Shown one piece after another: positions 37,259 to 46,756 of a stretch of DNA of 64,000 nucleotides. The stretch lies in the NCBI RefSeq assembly GCF_007678255.1, contig NZ_VEED01000002.1, positions 668,912 through 732,911 on the forward strand. The letters run 5' to 3'. Source of the stretch: Bacillus sp. X1(2014). GTDB taxonomy: Bacteria; Bacillota; Bacilli; Bacillales_B; DSM-18226. The translations under genes and the position numbers were made by a program. Each line of letters begins with the position of its first letter. Positions within the stretch are counted from its first letter, which is position 1. Under the pieces are notes generated by a model. That model made no database searches. It was not told the origin of the DNA and saw only the letters and a list, made by a program, of their open reading frames with translations.

Positions 37259-37948
37259 TTACTGCTGATTCATATGATCGCATGTTTTAAAATGAAACAG
37301 ATTCGCGTTGTGAACAATCTCCGTAATATAGTTCATGGTAATCTTCACTGCCTCTTGAAACTCATAGCTTTTCCGATTATTAAGGATATTTGTAAACATC
37401 CCCTGCCATATTAAAATGGTTAATTCATTAATCGCATCAACGTTTTCCTTTTTAATATATCCCTCTCTCAGGGCAATTTCTAAAAAGGATCGCCCCCGTT
37501 TTGATACATTCCGTTCAAAAAGAATAATCTTTAACTCCTCAGGAATGTTAATCAAATCAGCAGGATAGATTTTATAATATTCCTCAAGCAGCTTCTCGGG
37601 TTGATCCCCTAAATCCATAATAAATACTGCATGAAAAATCTGTGGCTGTCTAAAGGAGTGAATACAAAAACATTCCCAAGCCAACAAGTACTTTTCAATG
37701 GGGTCTTTTCCTTTTTCAATATAAACAGCTACCTCATCTGTGTAGGATTTTAAGAATTTCATGGAAGCGAAAAAGATCAGATGGGAGATCTCAGAAAAAT
37801 AGTTATAAATGGTTGCACTATTATAACCTGCTTTATCCGCCACTTTCCTGATTGTTACATTCTCTAAACCTTCTTCTTCGATAATTTCAGCTGTAGCGTC
37901 CACAAAGTATTTCCACATGCGGCTCAATTGTATTTTCTTTTTTTTCAT
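37259..37948 (-). CDS. TetR/AcrR-family regulator
   Basis: A 229-residue regulator with the TetR HTH near residues 20-60 (NVTIRKVADKAGYNSATIYNYFSE). The C-terminal ligand-binding helices are specific and unassigned. It lies downstream of and codirectional with the MFS and CocE genes. The 22-bp palindrome at 41629-41650 before the CocE gene is a plausible operator. Confidence 0.9.
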   Translation of the reverse strand: MKKKKIQLSRMWKYFVDATAEIIEEEGLENVTIRKVADKAGYNSATIYNYFSEISHLIFFASMKFLKSYTDEVAVYIEKGKDPIEKYLLAWECFCIHSFRQPQIFHAVFIMDLGDQPEKLLEEYYKIYPADLINIPEELKIILFERNVSKRGRSFLEIALREGYIKKENVDAINELTILIWQGMFTNILNNRKSYEFQEAVKITMNYITEIVHNANLFHFKTCDHMNQQ

Positions 37949-38087
37949 TGCTTACTCCTTACATATTTTATATCAACATAAGTATTTCGGTCGTAGGCGA
38001 AGTAAAATCTAAAAAAGATGATAGAAAAATTATACCAAACTATTGCATTGAAAGCCGAAAAAAATCTGAATGGAACGGGTTCAAAAT

Positions 38088-38122
38088 GAAAAACTGGCGG
38101 AAAACAAAGAGTTTATCGCCAG
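38088..38122 (-). terminator. Terminator of the CocE-MFS operon
   Basis: On the minus strand CTGGCG pairs with CGCCAG around 17 bases, followed by TTTTTC. Confidence 0.7.
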
Positions 38123-38147
38123 CTTCTTTTCATTTTATGGGCTCATT

Positions 38148-39449
38148 CTAACCAGCTTTCTTTTCTTTCATTTCTTTCCTCTGAAGGGCAATCTCGTGTC
38201 GTTTTTCTTTCGTTACTTTTTGCCAAATGACTGCGGTAATCAACCCAACGATCGTCAAGCCTAATAAAATGGCAAATAATACCTTATAGCCTGTTGTACC
38301 ACCCCAGTGGTCCAAACAAGCCCCGGCAATGATTGGCATAAAGATTTCTCCGCTGTACCCGATGATCATTAATGGCATCGCGACAGTTCCTGTAGTTTCA
38401 ACTGGATAGTCTCCTTCCACCAATATCGCGAAGTGCGTCGCCTGTAAGGCATACATGGATACATAAACAACGGCGATAAAGACTAACAGCATTAAGATCA
38501 TAGAAGGCTTTCCAGGCAAAAGAATGAGAGCGGCTAAACCGGCTGCCAATAAACTATAGGCAATGATGACCATATTTGAAATCCCAATTCGGTCACCGAT
38601 AATTCCAGAGGTGAAACTTCCGACTGGGCGGCAGTATTGTGAAAAGTAACCCAGTGCAGCGGCAATGATGGTGGAAGCACCAAAGGCTGCCGTTGCATAT
38701 GGGGTAATATAATAGAAACTATTGATCATTGCATAAGAGGTCAAAATAAGAACGGCTGCCAGCCAGGTTGTTGGCATTTTTAGAATCTTCCAAAGTACAT
38801 CCCAATTAAATTTTGTATGATCTTTTTCGTTCGCTTGAACACTGCTGTTGTTTTGTTCAGGATCCTTATATATGAACATAATGATCATCCCTAAAAGAAT
38901 ACAAAACACGGAATAGAAAATAATCACAGTGGACAATGCCAGCTTGTCACTCAGTTGCTTTGATACAAAGGCGAAGAGTCCTAATACCAAAGCAGATTCG
39001 ACGACTTTGGCAGCACCGCGTCCGCCTTCAAAAAAGCCGAATGCTTTTCCTTGTTCATTTTCATTTGCTAATGACCGGACGGCTTTAATTAACGCTACCC
39101 AAAAGGTCATGATGGATGTTATTCCCCAAGCTCCATAGATTAAGAGCAATACAGAGTAAGGGGGATACAATAGTAATGTAAAGCCTAGAGCTCCTGTCAC
39201 GATTAAGGAGAGCGTCAATAAGTGTTTCGTTTTCCAGCGATCTGCCACATACCCTGCAAAGATATAGGAAATCAAACAAGCAATTCCAAATACACTTCCG
39301 AGCGAACCCATTTGTGTATTGGTTAAGTGAAAGTCTTTTATAAATACATCATAATAATAATTCCGGAAATATGGCAATGTATAAATCATTTCACCTGCAA
39401 TGATTAAAATGATTAAAGTAGGTATATTTTTCTTAAGTCTTCCTTCCAT
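38148..39449 (-). CDS. MFS transporter
   Basis: A 433-residue major facilitator with 12 hydrophobic helices. Signatures are TNTQMGSLGSVFGIACLISYIFAG and a GDRIG motif in the central part. It lies 25 bases downstream of the CocE hydrolase gene, hence it probably imports that enzyme's substrate or exports its product. A lysine-rich tail ends the protein. Substrate unknown. Confidence 0.88.
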   Translation of the reverse strand: MEGRLKKNIPTLIILIIAGEMIYTLPYFRNYYYDVFIKDFHLTNTQMGSLGSVFGIACLISYIFAGYVADRWKTKHLLTLSLIVTGALGFTLLLYPPYSVLLLIYGAWGITSIMTFWVALIKAVRSLANENEQGKAFGFFEGGRGAAKVVESALVLGLFAFVSKQLSDKLALSTVIIFYSVFCILLGMIIMFIYKDPEQNNSSVQANEKDHTKFNWDVLWKILKMPTTWLAAVLILTSYAMINSFYYITPYATAAFGASTIIAAALGYFSQYCRPVGSFTSGIIGDRIGISNMVIIAYSLLAAGLAALILLPGKPSMILMLLVFIAVVYVSMYALQATHFAILVEGDYPVETTGTVAMPLMIIGYSGEIFMPIIAGACLDHWGGTTGYKVLFAILLGLTIVGLITAVIWQKVTKEKRHEIALQRKEMKEKKAG

Positions 39450-39474
39450 CTCTTATCCCCCAATCGCGGGATTT

Positions 39475-41520
39475 TTAAAGTCCCACGCGTTTAATTTTTT
39501 GGTCCCAATTCTTCTGAAATGCCGGTTCGTCGTTTTCTTTTACATCCATTTTGCCCACGATGATAAAGTTTTCACCATCAGAAGTTTGCGTAACGGTTAT
39601 GTCAGCATCAATCCACCAGCCCTCGCGGCCAATTCTCATTTTTTGATAAATAGTATATTTTGCGGAAAGAGGATTAGCGTTAGATAATGTCAACTCCCGC
39701 TTCAAATTGTGTTCAACTGTCACATCAATTTCATCAAAGCGATAAACCCCTTCGCCAAATACCCCGCCGACACCATCCGTTATGCAAGTCCATGTATCGG
39801 TTACAAGATCGTATGAAATCGAACGATCGACTTTGCCCTCTGAAAGCAGGGTTATCGGAGTTAATGGCGCGCTTTGAGGACTCATATTTGGTCCTACTGT
39901 CCGGCTGCCGTTAAAGATTGGCAATGAAAACTTGGCGGTTTCCAGATTCAATGTAAGTGCGGCATCCTCCGGCATGGTCCAAAACATTGGCCAAAAAGTG
40001 GAGGCAATCGATAAACGCACCCGGTGTCCGGCTTTAAATTTATGTCCGCAGCAGTCGAGATTCACATAGGCATTTACTTTCTCACCAGCGGCCAGCAAGT
40101 CTACCCGATCATGTCCATTTAAATGCGTTAAATTCATTACACCATAGGAAACCCGGGTAACGGCTCCGTCTGGTGCCACATCTGATAACTGCGCAAAGAG
40201 CATTGCTTTAGGTTTGTCACTCGATAATTGTACTTCAAATCTTGGGTAGCCTATTATTTCTAATGGGTTTTCTAAATGATCACTTTCAAATACCATCGCC
40301 ATTCCATCATCTAATCGCTGGTCTGACGGACTTTCCCCAAGTACTCCGGCACCCATCCATTCACCTGATAAAAGGCCGTGATTTAAAGGTGTTTTTAATA
40401 ACACTTGTTCTTCTTTTCCATTTCTTTCTTCCAGCAATTTTCCATGAGTCAATTGATACGTTTTCGTGAGAACTTCAGTGGATGGCCATGAATCCAGTCC
40501 AACCCACTCTCCCTTACTAACCGGTTTAGTAGAAGAAGGAGGCATGCTTTCCTCAAGCCATACATCGATCATTGGTCCATCGATGCAATCGTTTTCAATT
40601 CCTTTTAGCCAATGATCCCACCATTTAACAGCCTCTTGTAAAAAGCCCATCGCCGGTCCCGGAACGCCATCCTGAGGATAAACATGTGCCCATGGTCCGA
40701 TTATCCCTTTTCTAGGAACCGAAAGTCCTTTCATTAAACTGAATATGGTATTTGTATAAGAATCTTCCCAGCCATCGATGGCAAGAACGGGCACTTCAAT
40801 GTCATCGTAGTTTTCACAAACTGAACCATGCTTCCAATAGGCATCTCTCGTTTGGTGCTCCATCCACTGCGCCATCCATAACGGCATATTTTCTAGTCGT
40901 TCCAGCCAATTTTCCCGCCAGCTATCGCCAACAATATGAGGATCGAGCGGACGCACCTGATAGGCCAGCATAATGTTTCCCCACCAGAAATTATCGTTTA
41001 ACAGGCAGCCGCCTTTATAGTGAATATCATTGTTATAGCGGTCATCGGTAAATCCAAGGGTAATAATAGCTTTTAAATTTTTGGGTCTTCTAGCTGCGAC
41101 TTGAAGGGAATTAAAGCCTCCCCAAGATTTACCCATCATCCCGATGTTTCCATCACACCAAGGTTGATTTGAAATCCATTCTATTACTTCCAGGGCATCA
41201 TCTTGTTCTTGCTTTAAGTATTCATCCATTAGCAGACCATCGGATTCCCCCGAACCTCTCATATCCACTCTGACTGCTGCATAACCATGTCCCGCAAAAT
41301 AACCATGCATCGGTTCATCTCTTGCCCTTGTACCGTCTGTTTTTCGGTAAGGAATGTACTCTAAAATGGCCGGTACTTTTTCACCTTCCGGAACTTCAGG
41401 CATCCAGATCCGACTGGAAAGTCTCGTTCCGTCTTTTAAAACAATCCAAGTGTTTTCAATCGTTTGATACGCATAAGGAAAATTGGTGATAATTTCTCTT
41501 TCTTTGCATTCTGTTGACAT
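39475..41520 (-). CDS. CocE/NonD-family hydrolase
   Basis: A 681-residue alpha/beta hydrolase of the CocE/NonD (S15 peptidase-like) family, which cleaves esters or acylated amino compounds. The nucleophile elbow is GMMGKSWGGFNS. An N-terminal part KDGTRLSSRIWMPEV and DMRGSGESDG are typical, and the C-terminal galactose-binding-like beta domain is present (residues about 380-600). The protein is longer than average because of a further C-terminal extension. It forms an operon with the MFS gene. Confidence 0.88.
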   Translation of the reverse strand: MSTECKEREIITNFPYAYQTIENTWIVLKDGTRLSSRIWMPEVPEGEKVPAILEYIPYRKTDGTRARDEPMHGYFAGHGYAAVRVDMRGSGESDGLLMDEYLKQEQDDALEVIEWISNQPWCDGNIGMMGKSWGGFNSLQVAARRPKNLKAIITLGFTDDRYNNDIHYKGGCLLNDNFWWGNIMLAYQVRPLDPHIVGDSWRENWLERLENMPLWMAQWMEHQTRDAYWKHGSVCENYDDIEVPVLAIDGWEDSYTNTIFSLMKGLSVPRKGIIGPWAHVYPQDGVPGPAMGFLQEAVKWWDHWLKGIENDCIDGPMIDVWLEESMPPSSTKPVSKGEWVGLDSWPSTEVLTKTYQLTHGKLLEERNGKEEQVLLKTPLNHGLLSGEWMGAGVLGESPSDQRLDDGMAMVFESDHLENPLEIIGYPRFEVQLSSDKPKAMLFAQLSDVAPDGAVTRVSYGVMNLTHLNGHDRVDLLAAGEKVNAYVNLDCCGHKFKAGHRVRLSIASTFWPMFWTMPEDAALTLNLETAKFSLPIFNGSRTVGPNMSPQSAPLTPITLLSEGKVDRSISYDLVTDTWTCITDGVGGVFGEGVYRFDEIDVTVEHNLKRELTLSNANPLSAKYTIYQKMRIGREGWWIDADITVTQTSDGENFIIVGKMDVKENDEPAFQKNWDQKIKRVGL

Positions 41521-41628
41521 TTTAACATCCCTTTCTTCCTCTTCCGCCGTAATGAGGTTAACATAACAAGTATCACTTTAAAGTGCCTTCCAAAACTTTA
41601 ATCGTAGTTAAAAAAATAATCAAAACCA

Positions 41629-41650
41629 TTTTATAATCATGATTATAAAA
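41629..41650. promoter_or_regulatory. Perfect 22-bp palindrome, candidate TetR operator
   Basis: Left half TTTTATAATCA and its exact complement, centred about 120 bases before the CocE start. Size and symmetry fit a TetR-family dimer operator. Confidence 0.6.
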
Positions 41651-41756
41651 ATTAATATGATTAGTATAGCACCTGAAAATATGTTGTACAACTCAAAATT
41701 TTCAAAAAAATCAATTTTACTTTGGAATACAGGGGGTATGACCCCCGGCCGCCATG

Positions 41757-41795
41757 GATACCACCAGAAGTACCAAAGAATTCATTAAAGAATAA
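41757..41795 (+). pseudogene. 3' fragment of a ring-cleaving dioxygenase gene
   Basis: Thirteen codons in the same frame as the end of the gene at 36090: DTTRSTKEFIKE and the stop are identical in protein sequence, with one silent difference. It lacks all upstream coding sequence and is a duplication scar. Confidence 0.85.
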
Positions 41796-41813
41796 AAAAA
41801 AGAGCGAGGCTAT
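41757..41813 (+). repeat. Right copy of the dioxygenase 3'-end direct repeat
   Basis: Matches 37029-37085 at 53 of 57 positions. The repeat ends at the apex of the terminator hairpin, so the breakpoint coincides with the hairpin centre. Confidence 0.9.
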
Positions 41814-41826
41814 AGCCTCGCTCTTT
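41799..41826. terminator. Intact bidirectional terminator of the dioxygenase remnant
   Basis: AAAGAGCGAGGCTA and its exact complement form a perfect 28-base palindrome. It also lies downstream of the alanine dehydrogenase gene on the minus strand. Confidence 0.85.
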
Positions 41827-41873
41827 ACTCCATAAATGAACCATCCATGATTCGCTTATATGTCACCAGGAGT

Positions 41874-43007
41874 TCAAATCCTTACAAATTCTTTTTCAAG
41901 CACCTTTTCGACTGTCACATATTTATATCCAATGTCTTTCGCAACTGCTTCATAAGTAATTTCGCCTTTAGCAACATTTACCCCATGTTTTAATGGTTTG
42001 TTTTCTAGGATTGCTTTGTAAACTCCCTTATTGGCTATTTGTAAGGCAAATGGTATGGTTACGTTTGTTAAAGCAATCGTAGAGGTTCGTGGAACCGCAC
42101 CAGGCATATTAGCAACCGCGTAATGAATGACCCCGTACTTTTCATAGGTTGGGTGATCATGTGTGGTAATATGATCAATCGTCTCAACGACTCCACCTTG
42201 GTCAATGGCCACGTCAACAATAACGGAACCTGGCTTCATCGTTTTAACCATTTCTTCTGTGACGAGTTTAGGAGCTTTTGCACCAGGAATTAAGACGGCA
42301 CCGACTAAAAGATCGGCCTCACGGACAGCCTCAGCAATGTTAAAAGAATTAGACATTAACGTCTTAATTTGGTTGCCAAAAATATCGTCCAATTGCCTCA
42401 ATCGGTCTGCACTGAGATCGATAATGGTTACATCAGCTCCTAAGCCAATAGCCATTTTCGCTGCGTTGGTCCCAACGATACCTCCCCCAATTATAGTCAC
42501 CTTCCCTCGGCTCACACCAGGTACACCGGCAAGAAGTATTCCTTTCCCGCCATTCGATTTTTGTAAAAATTGAGCCCCTATTTGAGCTGCCATTCTGCCA
42601 GCCACTTCGCTCATCGGTGTCAGAAGCGGGAGGTTACGGTTAGCGTAAACGGTTTCATAAGCAATTGCTAGCACACCTTTTTCTTTTAGCGCCTTCGTTA
42701 AAGAAGGCTCTGCTGCTAAATGTAAATAAGTAAATAAAATTAAGTCCTCTCGGAAGTAGCCATACTCGCTTGGCAGAGGTTCCTTCACTTTCATAATCAT
42801 CTCTGATCTTGCCCAAACGTCTGCTGCTTTATCAACAATCTCAGCTCCAGTATGGAGGAAATCTTCATCCCTAAAACCACTGCCACTACCGGCATCCTTC
42901 TCTACCAGAACCTTATGGCCGGCATTTACGAACGACACAACCCCGGCCGGTGTTATCGCTACGCGGTTTTCATTATTCTTAATTTCCTTGGGCACACCAA
43001 TAATCAA
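41874..43007 (-). CDS. ald: Alanine dehydrogenase
   Basis: A 377-residue NAD-dependent enzyme interconverting L-alanine and pyruvate plus ammonia. Signatures: [19 protein letters not shown], the lysine in [15 protein letters not shown] and the Rossmann loop [15 protein letters not shown]. The frame extends to 43025, but the TTG at 43007 is about nine bases from GAGGAGG and gives the canonical N-terminus. It is the last gene of the phosphonate/BMC run. Its natural partner is PhnW, which makes alanine from pyruvate: Ald would regenerate pyruvate and release ammonia. Confidence 0.95.
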   Translation of the reverse strand: MIIGVPKEIKNNENRVAITPAGVVSFVNAGHKVLVEKDAGSGSGFRDEDFLHTGAEIVDKAADVWARSEMIMKVKEPLPSEYGYFREDLILFTYLHLAAEPSLTKALKEKGVLAIAYETVYANRNLPLLTPMSEVAGRMAAQIGAQFLQKSNGGKGILLAGVPGVSRGKVTIIGGGIVGTNAAKMAIGLGADVTIIDLSADRLRQLDDIFGNQIKTLMSNSFNIAEAVREADLLVGAVLIPGAKAPKLVTEEMVKTMKPGSVIVDVAIDQGGVVETIDHITTHDHPTYEKYGVIHYAVANMPGAVPRTSTIALTNVTIPFALQIANKGVYKAILENKPLKHGVNVAKGEITYEAVAKDIGYKYVTVEKVLEKEFVRI

Positions 43008-43062
43008 ACGTAACATCCTCCTCAAACAACCTAAAATTTATTTTAAACAGGTAACTTTTGGT

Positions 43063-43075
43063 GGTGCCTGACACC
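43063..43075. repeat. Half copy of the GGTGTCAGGCACC element
   Basis: The complementary form GGTGCCTGACACC without its partner, between the BMC vertex protein gene and ald. It cannot form the usual hairpin. Confidence 0.8.
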
Positions 43076-43085
43076 ATTAAACACA

Positions 43086-43352
43086 TTATCCTATTTCAAA
43101 GGAGTCAATAATTCCAACAACGGCTGCGTCAATCGGTGCGTTTTTTTCACCCATGATTCTTTGTGCTGGTGAACCTTGTGTAATAATGACGAATTCTCCC
43201 GTCCCGGCCCCTATTTGGTCCATCGCAATAATTGCATTTCCAACTGGCTGTTTCTGTTCATTCATCGGCTGGACAAAAAGAAGTTTTAAATTTTCCATTC
43301 CTTTTTCCTTTTGAATGGCCCAGACACTTCCCACTACTTTCGCTAAAAGCAT
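43086..43352 (-). CDS. EutN/CcmL-family BMC vertex protein
   Basis: An 88-residue pentamer-forming bacterial microcompartment protein (BMC-P) that caps shell vertices. Typical sequence: MLLAKVVGSVWAIQKEK, then LKLLFVQPMN, GAGTGEFVIITQGSPAQR, PIDAAVVGIID. It follows the preceding gene by six bases. It is the only vertex protein in the locus. Confidence 0.94.
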   Translation of the reverse strand: MLLAKVVGSVWAIQKEKGMENLKLLFVQPMNEQKQPVGNAIIAMDQIGAGTGEFVIITQGSPAQRIMGEKNAPIDAAVVGIIDSFEIG

Positions 43353-43358
43353 TCTTAA

Positions 43359-44198
43359 TCATCCTTTTCCAATATAGCTTACAGTCAATTTTTTCTCCTT
43401 TAACAGATCTTTAGCCAAAGGAGAAATAATTGCGCCTTTAGGAAGATAAATAGTATCTTTCGGGAAATGGGATTGTGCTAGAATCCAATCCGGAGTAAGA
43501 AGTTTTTTTATAAATGTCAGTTGGTTTTCTGATGACGAAACAGAAGGATTACCCGATAATCCCTTTACCTGCTCCTGCTTTTCTGCAAGCTTGTTGCTGA
43601 ACTTCCGAATAATAGTATCCGCCAAATCCATTTGTGGTTTAAACTCTATGCCTAAATCTGTCATTTGCTTAACATACTCTCCGAATCGCTTCCGATATGG
43701 AGCAGGTAATTCAAGTACTTTCAAACAACGTCTGTCGGAACGCTTGATTCCGGATGTATCAGCGCCGACCAGAATGAACTTTTGAAGCATGATGGCAGAG
43801 AAAATAGTCTCCGCTTTAATCGTTCCCTTTAAACCAGCCGCCACACGTGCAGCATTATCTAAGTCAATTTCTGGAATGATAATGCCATCATACTCTTTCG
43901 GAAGTTCAATGGCTGCTGGTGAGAACTCGTCAGATGCAATGATACGAGTCGAACCACTTGATTCCACTTTTTGCATCCCGAGCCATGATGATGTTTCACC
44001 ATCCAAAAATAACAAATCATAGGCAATATTAGCATTCTTTAATTTAATCAACTGATCAGAAAATGGTTCGTGTGCTGAACTATCACAAAAAATAAATAAA
44101 ACCTTGGCAAGCTTCTCCCTTTCCTTCTCAACCTTCATCGATTGTATGACTTCAAGGACAACCGACTCAATCATCGTTCGAATTTCTATTCTACTCAC
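43359..44198 (-). CDS. BMC-associated protein of unknown function, Rossmann/flavoprotein-like
   Basis: A 279-residue protein. The N-terminal 25 residues form an amphipathic helix (IEIRTMIESVVLEVIQSMK) resembling an encapsulation peptide. The middle has alternating strands and helices (KVLFIFCDSSAHEPFSDQLI, YDGIIIPEIDLDNAARVAAG), suggestive of a flavoprotein-type Rossmann fold. The C-terminus carries LPKGAIISPLAKDLLKEKKL, a motif similar to LTPAAVDFLRDRRI near the N-terminus of the PduL beside it. It overlaps pduL by 8 bases. The GTG start is weakly supported; ATG 44174 is an alternative. No function assigned. Confidence 0.7.
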   Translation of the reverse strand: MSRIEIRTMIESVVLEVIQSMKVEKEREKLAKVLFIFCDSSAHEPFSDQLIKLKNANIAYDLLFLDGETSSWLGMQKVESSGSTRIIASDEFSPAAIELPKEYDGIIIPEIDLDNAARVAAGLKGTIKAETIFSAIMLQKFILVGADTSGIKRSDRRCLKVLELPAPYRKRFGEYVKQMTDLGIEFKPQMDLADTIIRKFSNKLAEKQEQVKGLSGNPSVSSSENQLTFIKKLLTPDWILAQSHFPKDTIYLPKGAIISPLAKDLLKEKKLTVSYIGKG

Positions 44199-44979
44199 CC
44201 CCCGTTACAGGAAAAAACATCCCATTTTTTCCGACTATTTTCACTTGATCACCTGTTTTTAGGCTCGCGGCATTCCCTTCATCAAGGTCGACATGGAAAT
44301 CCAATCGATAGTTGGGATTTACACGAACTACTACATCTGTAAAAATAATCGGCCGATCACCTAAGGTTTGAATTATAAGCTGATCCCCTTGCTGCAAATG
44401 GTGCCTATCGGCATCTTCAACAGACATATGGACATGACGCTTTGCGACAATCACCCCTTTTTGAAGGGAAATACACCCTTTGGGTCCAATCAACGTGAGG
44501 CCAGGGGTGCCTTCCAAAGAACCAGATAATCGAACAGGAGGATGGATCCCTAATTGAAATCCATCCGTAATCGAAATTTCGACTTGGGTTTCCCCTCTGG
44601 CCGGACCAAGGATTCTTACATTTTGGATAACCCCTTTTGGTCCCATCAAGGTAATCTGTTCATTAGCCGAAAATTGTCCTGGCTGCGATAACTCCCTGTA
44701 TGGCGTTAGCGAAAACCCGCTGCCAAAAAGTATTTCCACATCCTCTGGTGCTAAATGAATATGCCGATTCGAAACTCCAGCAGGGATCATGAAGCTTGTT
44801 TGATGTTCATTTGGCGGTAGTACAGATTTCAAAAGGCGTTGATTCTTAATTGTAATGCGACGGTCTCGCAAGAAGTCAACTGCAGCCGGAGTAAGCTTAT
44901 CGTCCTCTCTAATAATGAAAGGATTAGGAATCCCTCTTTTCAACATGGATCGTAATTTGGATTCCGTAATTAGATTCAT
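44191..44979 (-). CDS. pduL: PduL-type phosphotransacylase
   Basis: A 262-residue BMC phosphate acyltransferase converting acetyl-CoA and phosphate to acetyl phosphate, recycling CoA inside the shell. Metal-binding histidine motifs VSNRHIHL and AKRHVHM and the C-terminal DFHVDLDEGN are complete. An extra N-terminal part of about 60 residues contains LTPAAVDFLRDRRITIK, possibly for encapsulation. It follows the BMC-H gene by three bases. Confidence 0.93.
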   Translation of the reverse strand: MNLITESKLRSMLKRGIPNPFIIREDDKLTPAAVDFLRDRRITIKNQRLLKSVLPPNEHQTSFMIPAGVSNRHIHLAPEDVEILFGSGFSLTPYRELSQPGQFSANEQITLMGPKGVIQNVRILGPARGETQVEISITDGFQLGIHPPVRLSGSLEGTPGLTLIGPKGCISLQKGVIVAKRHVHMSVEDADRHHLQQGDQLIIQTLGDRPIIFTDVVVRVNPNYRLDFHVDLDEGNAASLKTGDQVKIVGKNGMFFPVTGGE

Positions 44980-44982
44980 GGT

Positions 44983-45264
44983 TTATCCTTCTAATTTCGG
45001 AAGAATGAGCTCAATATCAGAGTGTGGGCGTGGGATAACATGAACAGAAACCAACTCGCCGACCTTTTCTGCAGCTGAAGCGCCCGCGTCTACAGATGCT
45101 TTCACCGCTCCAACATCTCCGCGTACCATAACCGTTACGAGCCCGCCGCCTACATGGATTTTTCCTATTAAACGTACATTTGCCGCCTTAGCCATGGCAT
45201 CTGCCGCCTCGACTGCACCCACTAATCCTTTTGTTTCAACCATTCCTAATGCTTCTCCACTCAT
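44983..45264 (-). CDS. BMC-H shell protein (PduA/EutM type)
   Basis: A 93-residue single BMC-domain protein that forms hexameric shell tiles. Sequence is canonical: [44 protein letters not shown] and [15 protein letters not shown]. It has no extension, so it is probably the major shell protein. Confidence 0.96.
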   Translation of the reverse strand: MSGEALGMVETKGLVGAVEAADAMAKAANVRLIGKIHVGGGLVTVMVRGDVGAVKASVDAGASAAEKVGELVSVHVIPRPHSDIELILPKLEG

Positions 45265-45277
45265 TGTTTATTCCTCC

Positions 45278-46756
45278 TCATTTAAAATTTAATTCTTTTA
45301 AAATACTTTTCACGATTTCCATTACCTCAGCCCTTGAAATGTTATCATCACTGTTTGAAACAGGTTGATAAGGGTTTGTATCATGCAGGGGTGTTTCATT
45401 TTTCATCTCACGAATACCAAATGCAATTCGTTTTATATTTAACAAATGCTCTGGCCCAATATTGTCAGAGGATATATTGTTTCCATAAGTCCCGCAGCCA
45501 AGTGTCATCGAGGGGGCTATACCTGTTGTTGCCCCAATCCCGCCAAAGGTTGTTCCGGAATTAACAACGACTCGGGAAGCTTTTTGCTCAAGCCCAAAGC
45601 TTTCGATGATTTTTTTGTCCTCACAATGAATACCAATCGTATGACCCAGGCCACCAAGCTCAAGCAGTTCATTACATACCCTGCTAGCCTCCTGGCAATT
45701 TTCAACGGTATAAAAAGCGAGTATAGGAGACAATTTTTCAAGTGAGAATGGGTATACCTTGCCAATGTTTGTTTCTTCAGCAACTAGTAATCTAGTAGTA
45801 TCTGAAATTGATATTCCCGCTAATTGTGCCAAAGCCTGAGGAGATCTACCTACGATATCAGGATTTAAGCTTCCATTTCGTAAAATAATCTGCTCAATTC
45901 TTTTTTTCTCATAATCATCGAGGAAATAAGCCCCTGCAAGTTCGAGTTCACTTTTCACTTTTCGTTTGATCGCCTTCTCCACAACAAGCGCCTGCTCGGA
46001 TGCACAAATTGTCCCATAGTCAAATGCTTTGCTTTGGACAATTTGTCGTGCCGCCTTCCCGATATTGGCACTAGAGTGAATATATACAGGAACATTACCA
46101 GGACCTACCCCATATGCAGGCTTCCCAGAACTATAGGCCGCCCTAACCATCCCTGGACCCCCAGTAGCCAAAATCAAATTGGTGATTTTGTGGTTCATTA
46201 ATTCCTGTGCTGATGCAAGCGTCGGCTTGGTAATGCAGGAGATAACCCCCTCCGGTGCACCAGCCCTTTTAGCGGCTTCCTCCAATACCTTCACAGCCTC
46301 ATTTGTACACTTCGCAGCGGAAGGATGAGGGCTAAATACAATGGCATTTCTCGTCTTGATGGCAATCAGCGCTTTAAAAATAACTGTTGATGTAGGATTG
46401 GTGGACGGGATAATTCCAGCAATGACTCCAACAGGCTCAGCCACTTCCCAAACCTTATTTTCCTCATGACGTGAGATGATTCCTACTGTCTTTTTATCCT
46501 TAATCATTTCGTATACATTTTGGGCAGAAAAAAGATTTTTGGTCGTCTTATCTTCTGTTTTGCCATACCCTGTTTCGTCTACAGCCATTGCAGCAAGCTT
46601 GCCTGCTTCTCTCATTGCAGCTTGAGCCATACTGTGAACGATTTGATCGACCTGGTCCTGAGTCATGTTCCCGATTACTTTTTGTGCTAGTATTGCCTGT
46701 TCAAGATTTCGTCTCACCTCTTGAGTAGATTCAATATCGGTATCCAGGTACATCAT
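45278..46756 (-). CDS. BMC-type acylating acetaldehyde dehydrogenase (PduP/EutE-like)
   Basis: A 492-residue CoA-acylating aldehyde dehydrogenase: aldehyde plus CoA plus NAD+ gives acyl-CoA. The catalytic cysteine is in TICASEQ, with [18 protein letters not shown] and [20 protein letters not shown] also visible. A C-terminal linker ends in the amphipathic helix [18 protein letters not shown], typical of an encapsulation peptide. The ATG overlaps the stop of the preceding shell gene (ATGA). It most likely takes acetaldehyde released by PhnX. Confidence 0.94.
   Translation of the reverse strand: MMYLDTDIESTQEVRRNLEQAILAQKVIGNMTQDQVDQIVHSMAQAAMREAGKLAAMAVDETGYGKTEDKTTKNLFSAQNVYEMIKDKKTVGIISRHEENKVWEVAEPVGVIAGIIPSTNPTSTVIFKALIAIKTRNAIVFSPHPSAAKCTNEAVKVLEEAAKRAGAPEGVISCITKPTLASAQELMNHKITNLILATGGPGMVRAAYSSGKPAYGVGPGNVPVYIHSSANIGKAARQIVQSKAFDYGTICASEQALVVEKAIKRKVKSELELAGAYFLDDYEKKRIEQIILRNGSLNPDIVGRSPQALAQLAGISISDTTRLLVAEETNIGKVYPFSLEKLSPILAFYTVENCQEASRVCNELLELGGLGHTIGIHCEDKKIIESFGLEQKASRVVVNSGTTFGGIGATTGIAPSMTLGCGTYGNNISSDNIGPEHLLNIKRIAFGIREMKNETPLHDTNPYQPVSNSDDNISRAEVMEIVKSILKELNFK

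Larger units (their letters stand above)
41521..41873. other. 353-base region: operator palindrome and dioxygenase remnant
   Basis: Contains the promoter side of the CocE gene with a 22-bp palindrome, a short GGGGGT/ACCCCC hairpin at 41732-41746, and the 3' remnant of a dioxygenase gene with an intact terminator. No complete gene is present. Confidence 0.7.

Noticed and set aside
37949..38147. Short plus-strand open frames between the TetR and MFS genes
   Set aside because: They overlap the terminator of the MFS operon and have no start signals or family resemblance.
41732..41746. GGGGGT-ATG-ACCCCC hairpin and the GCCGCCATGG-like sequence beside the dioxygenase remnant
   Set aside because: The hairpin is short and isolated. 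The Kozak-like context is a coincidence in a bacterial genome; the ATG leads into only 13 codons of a remnant.
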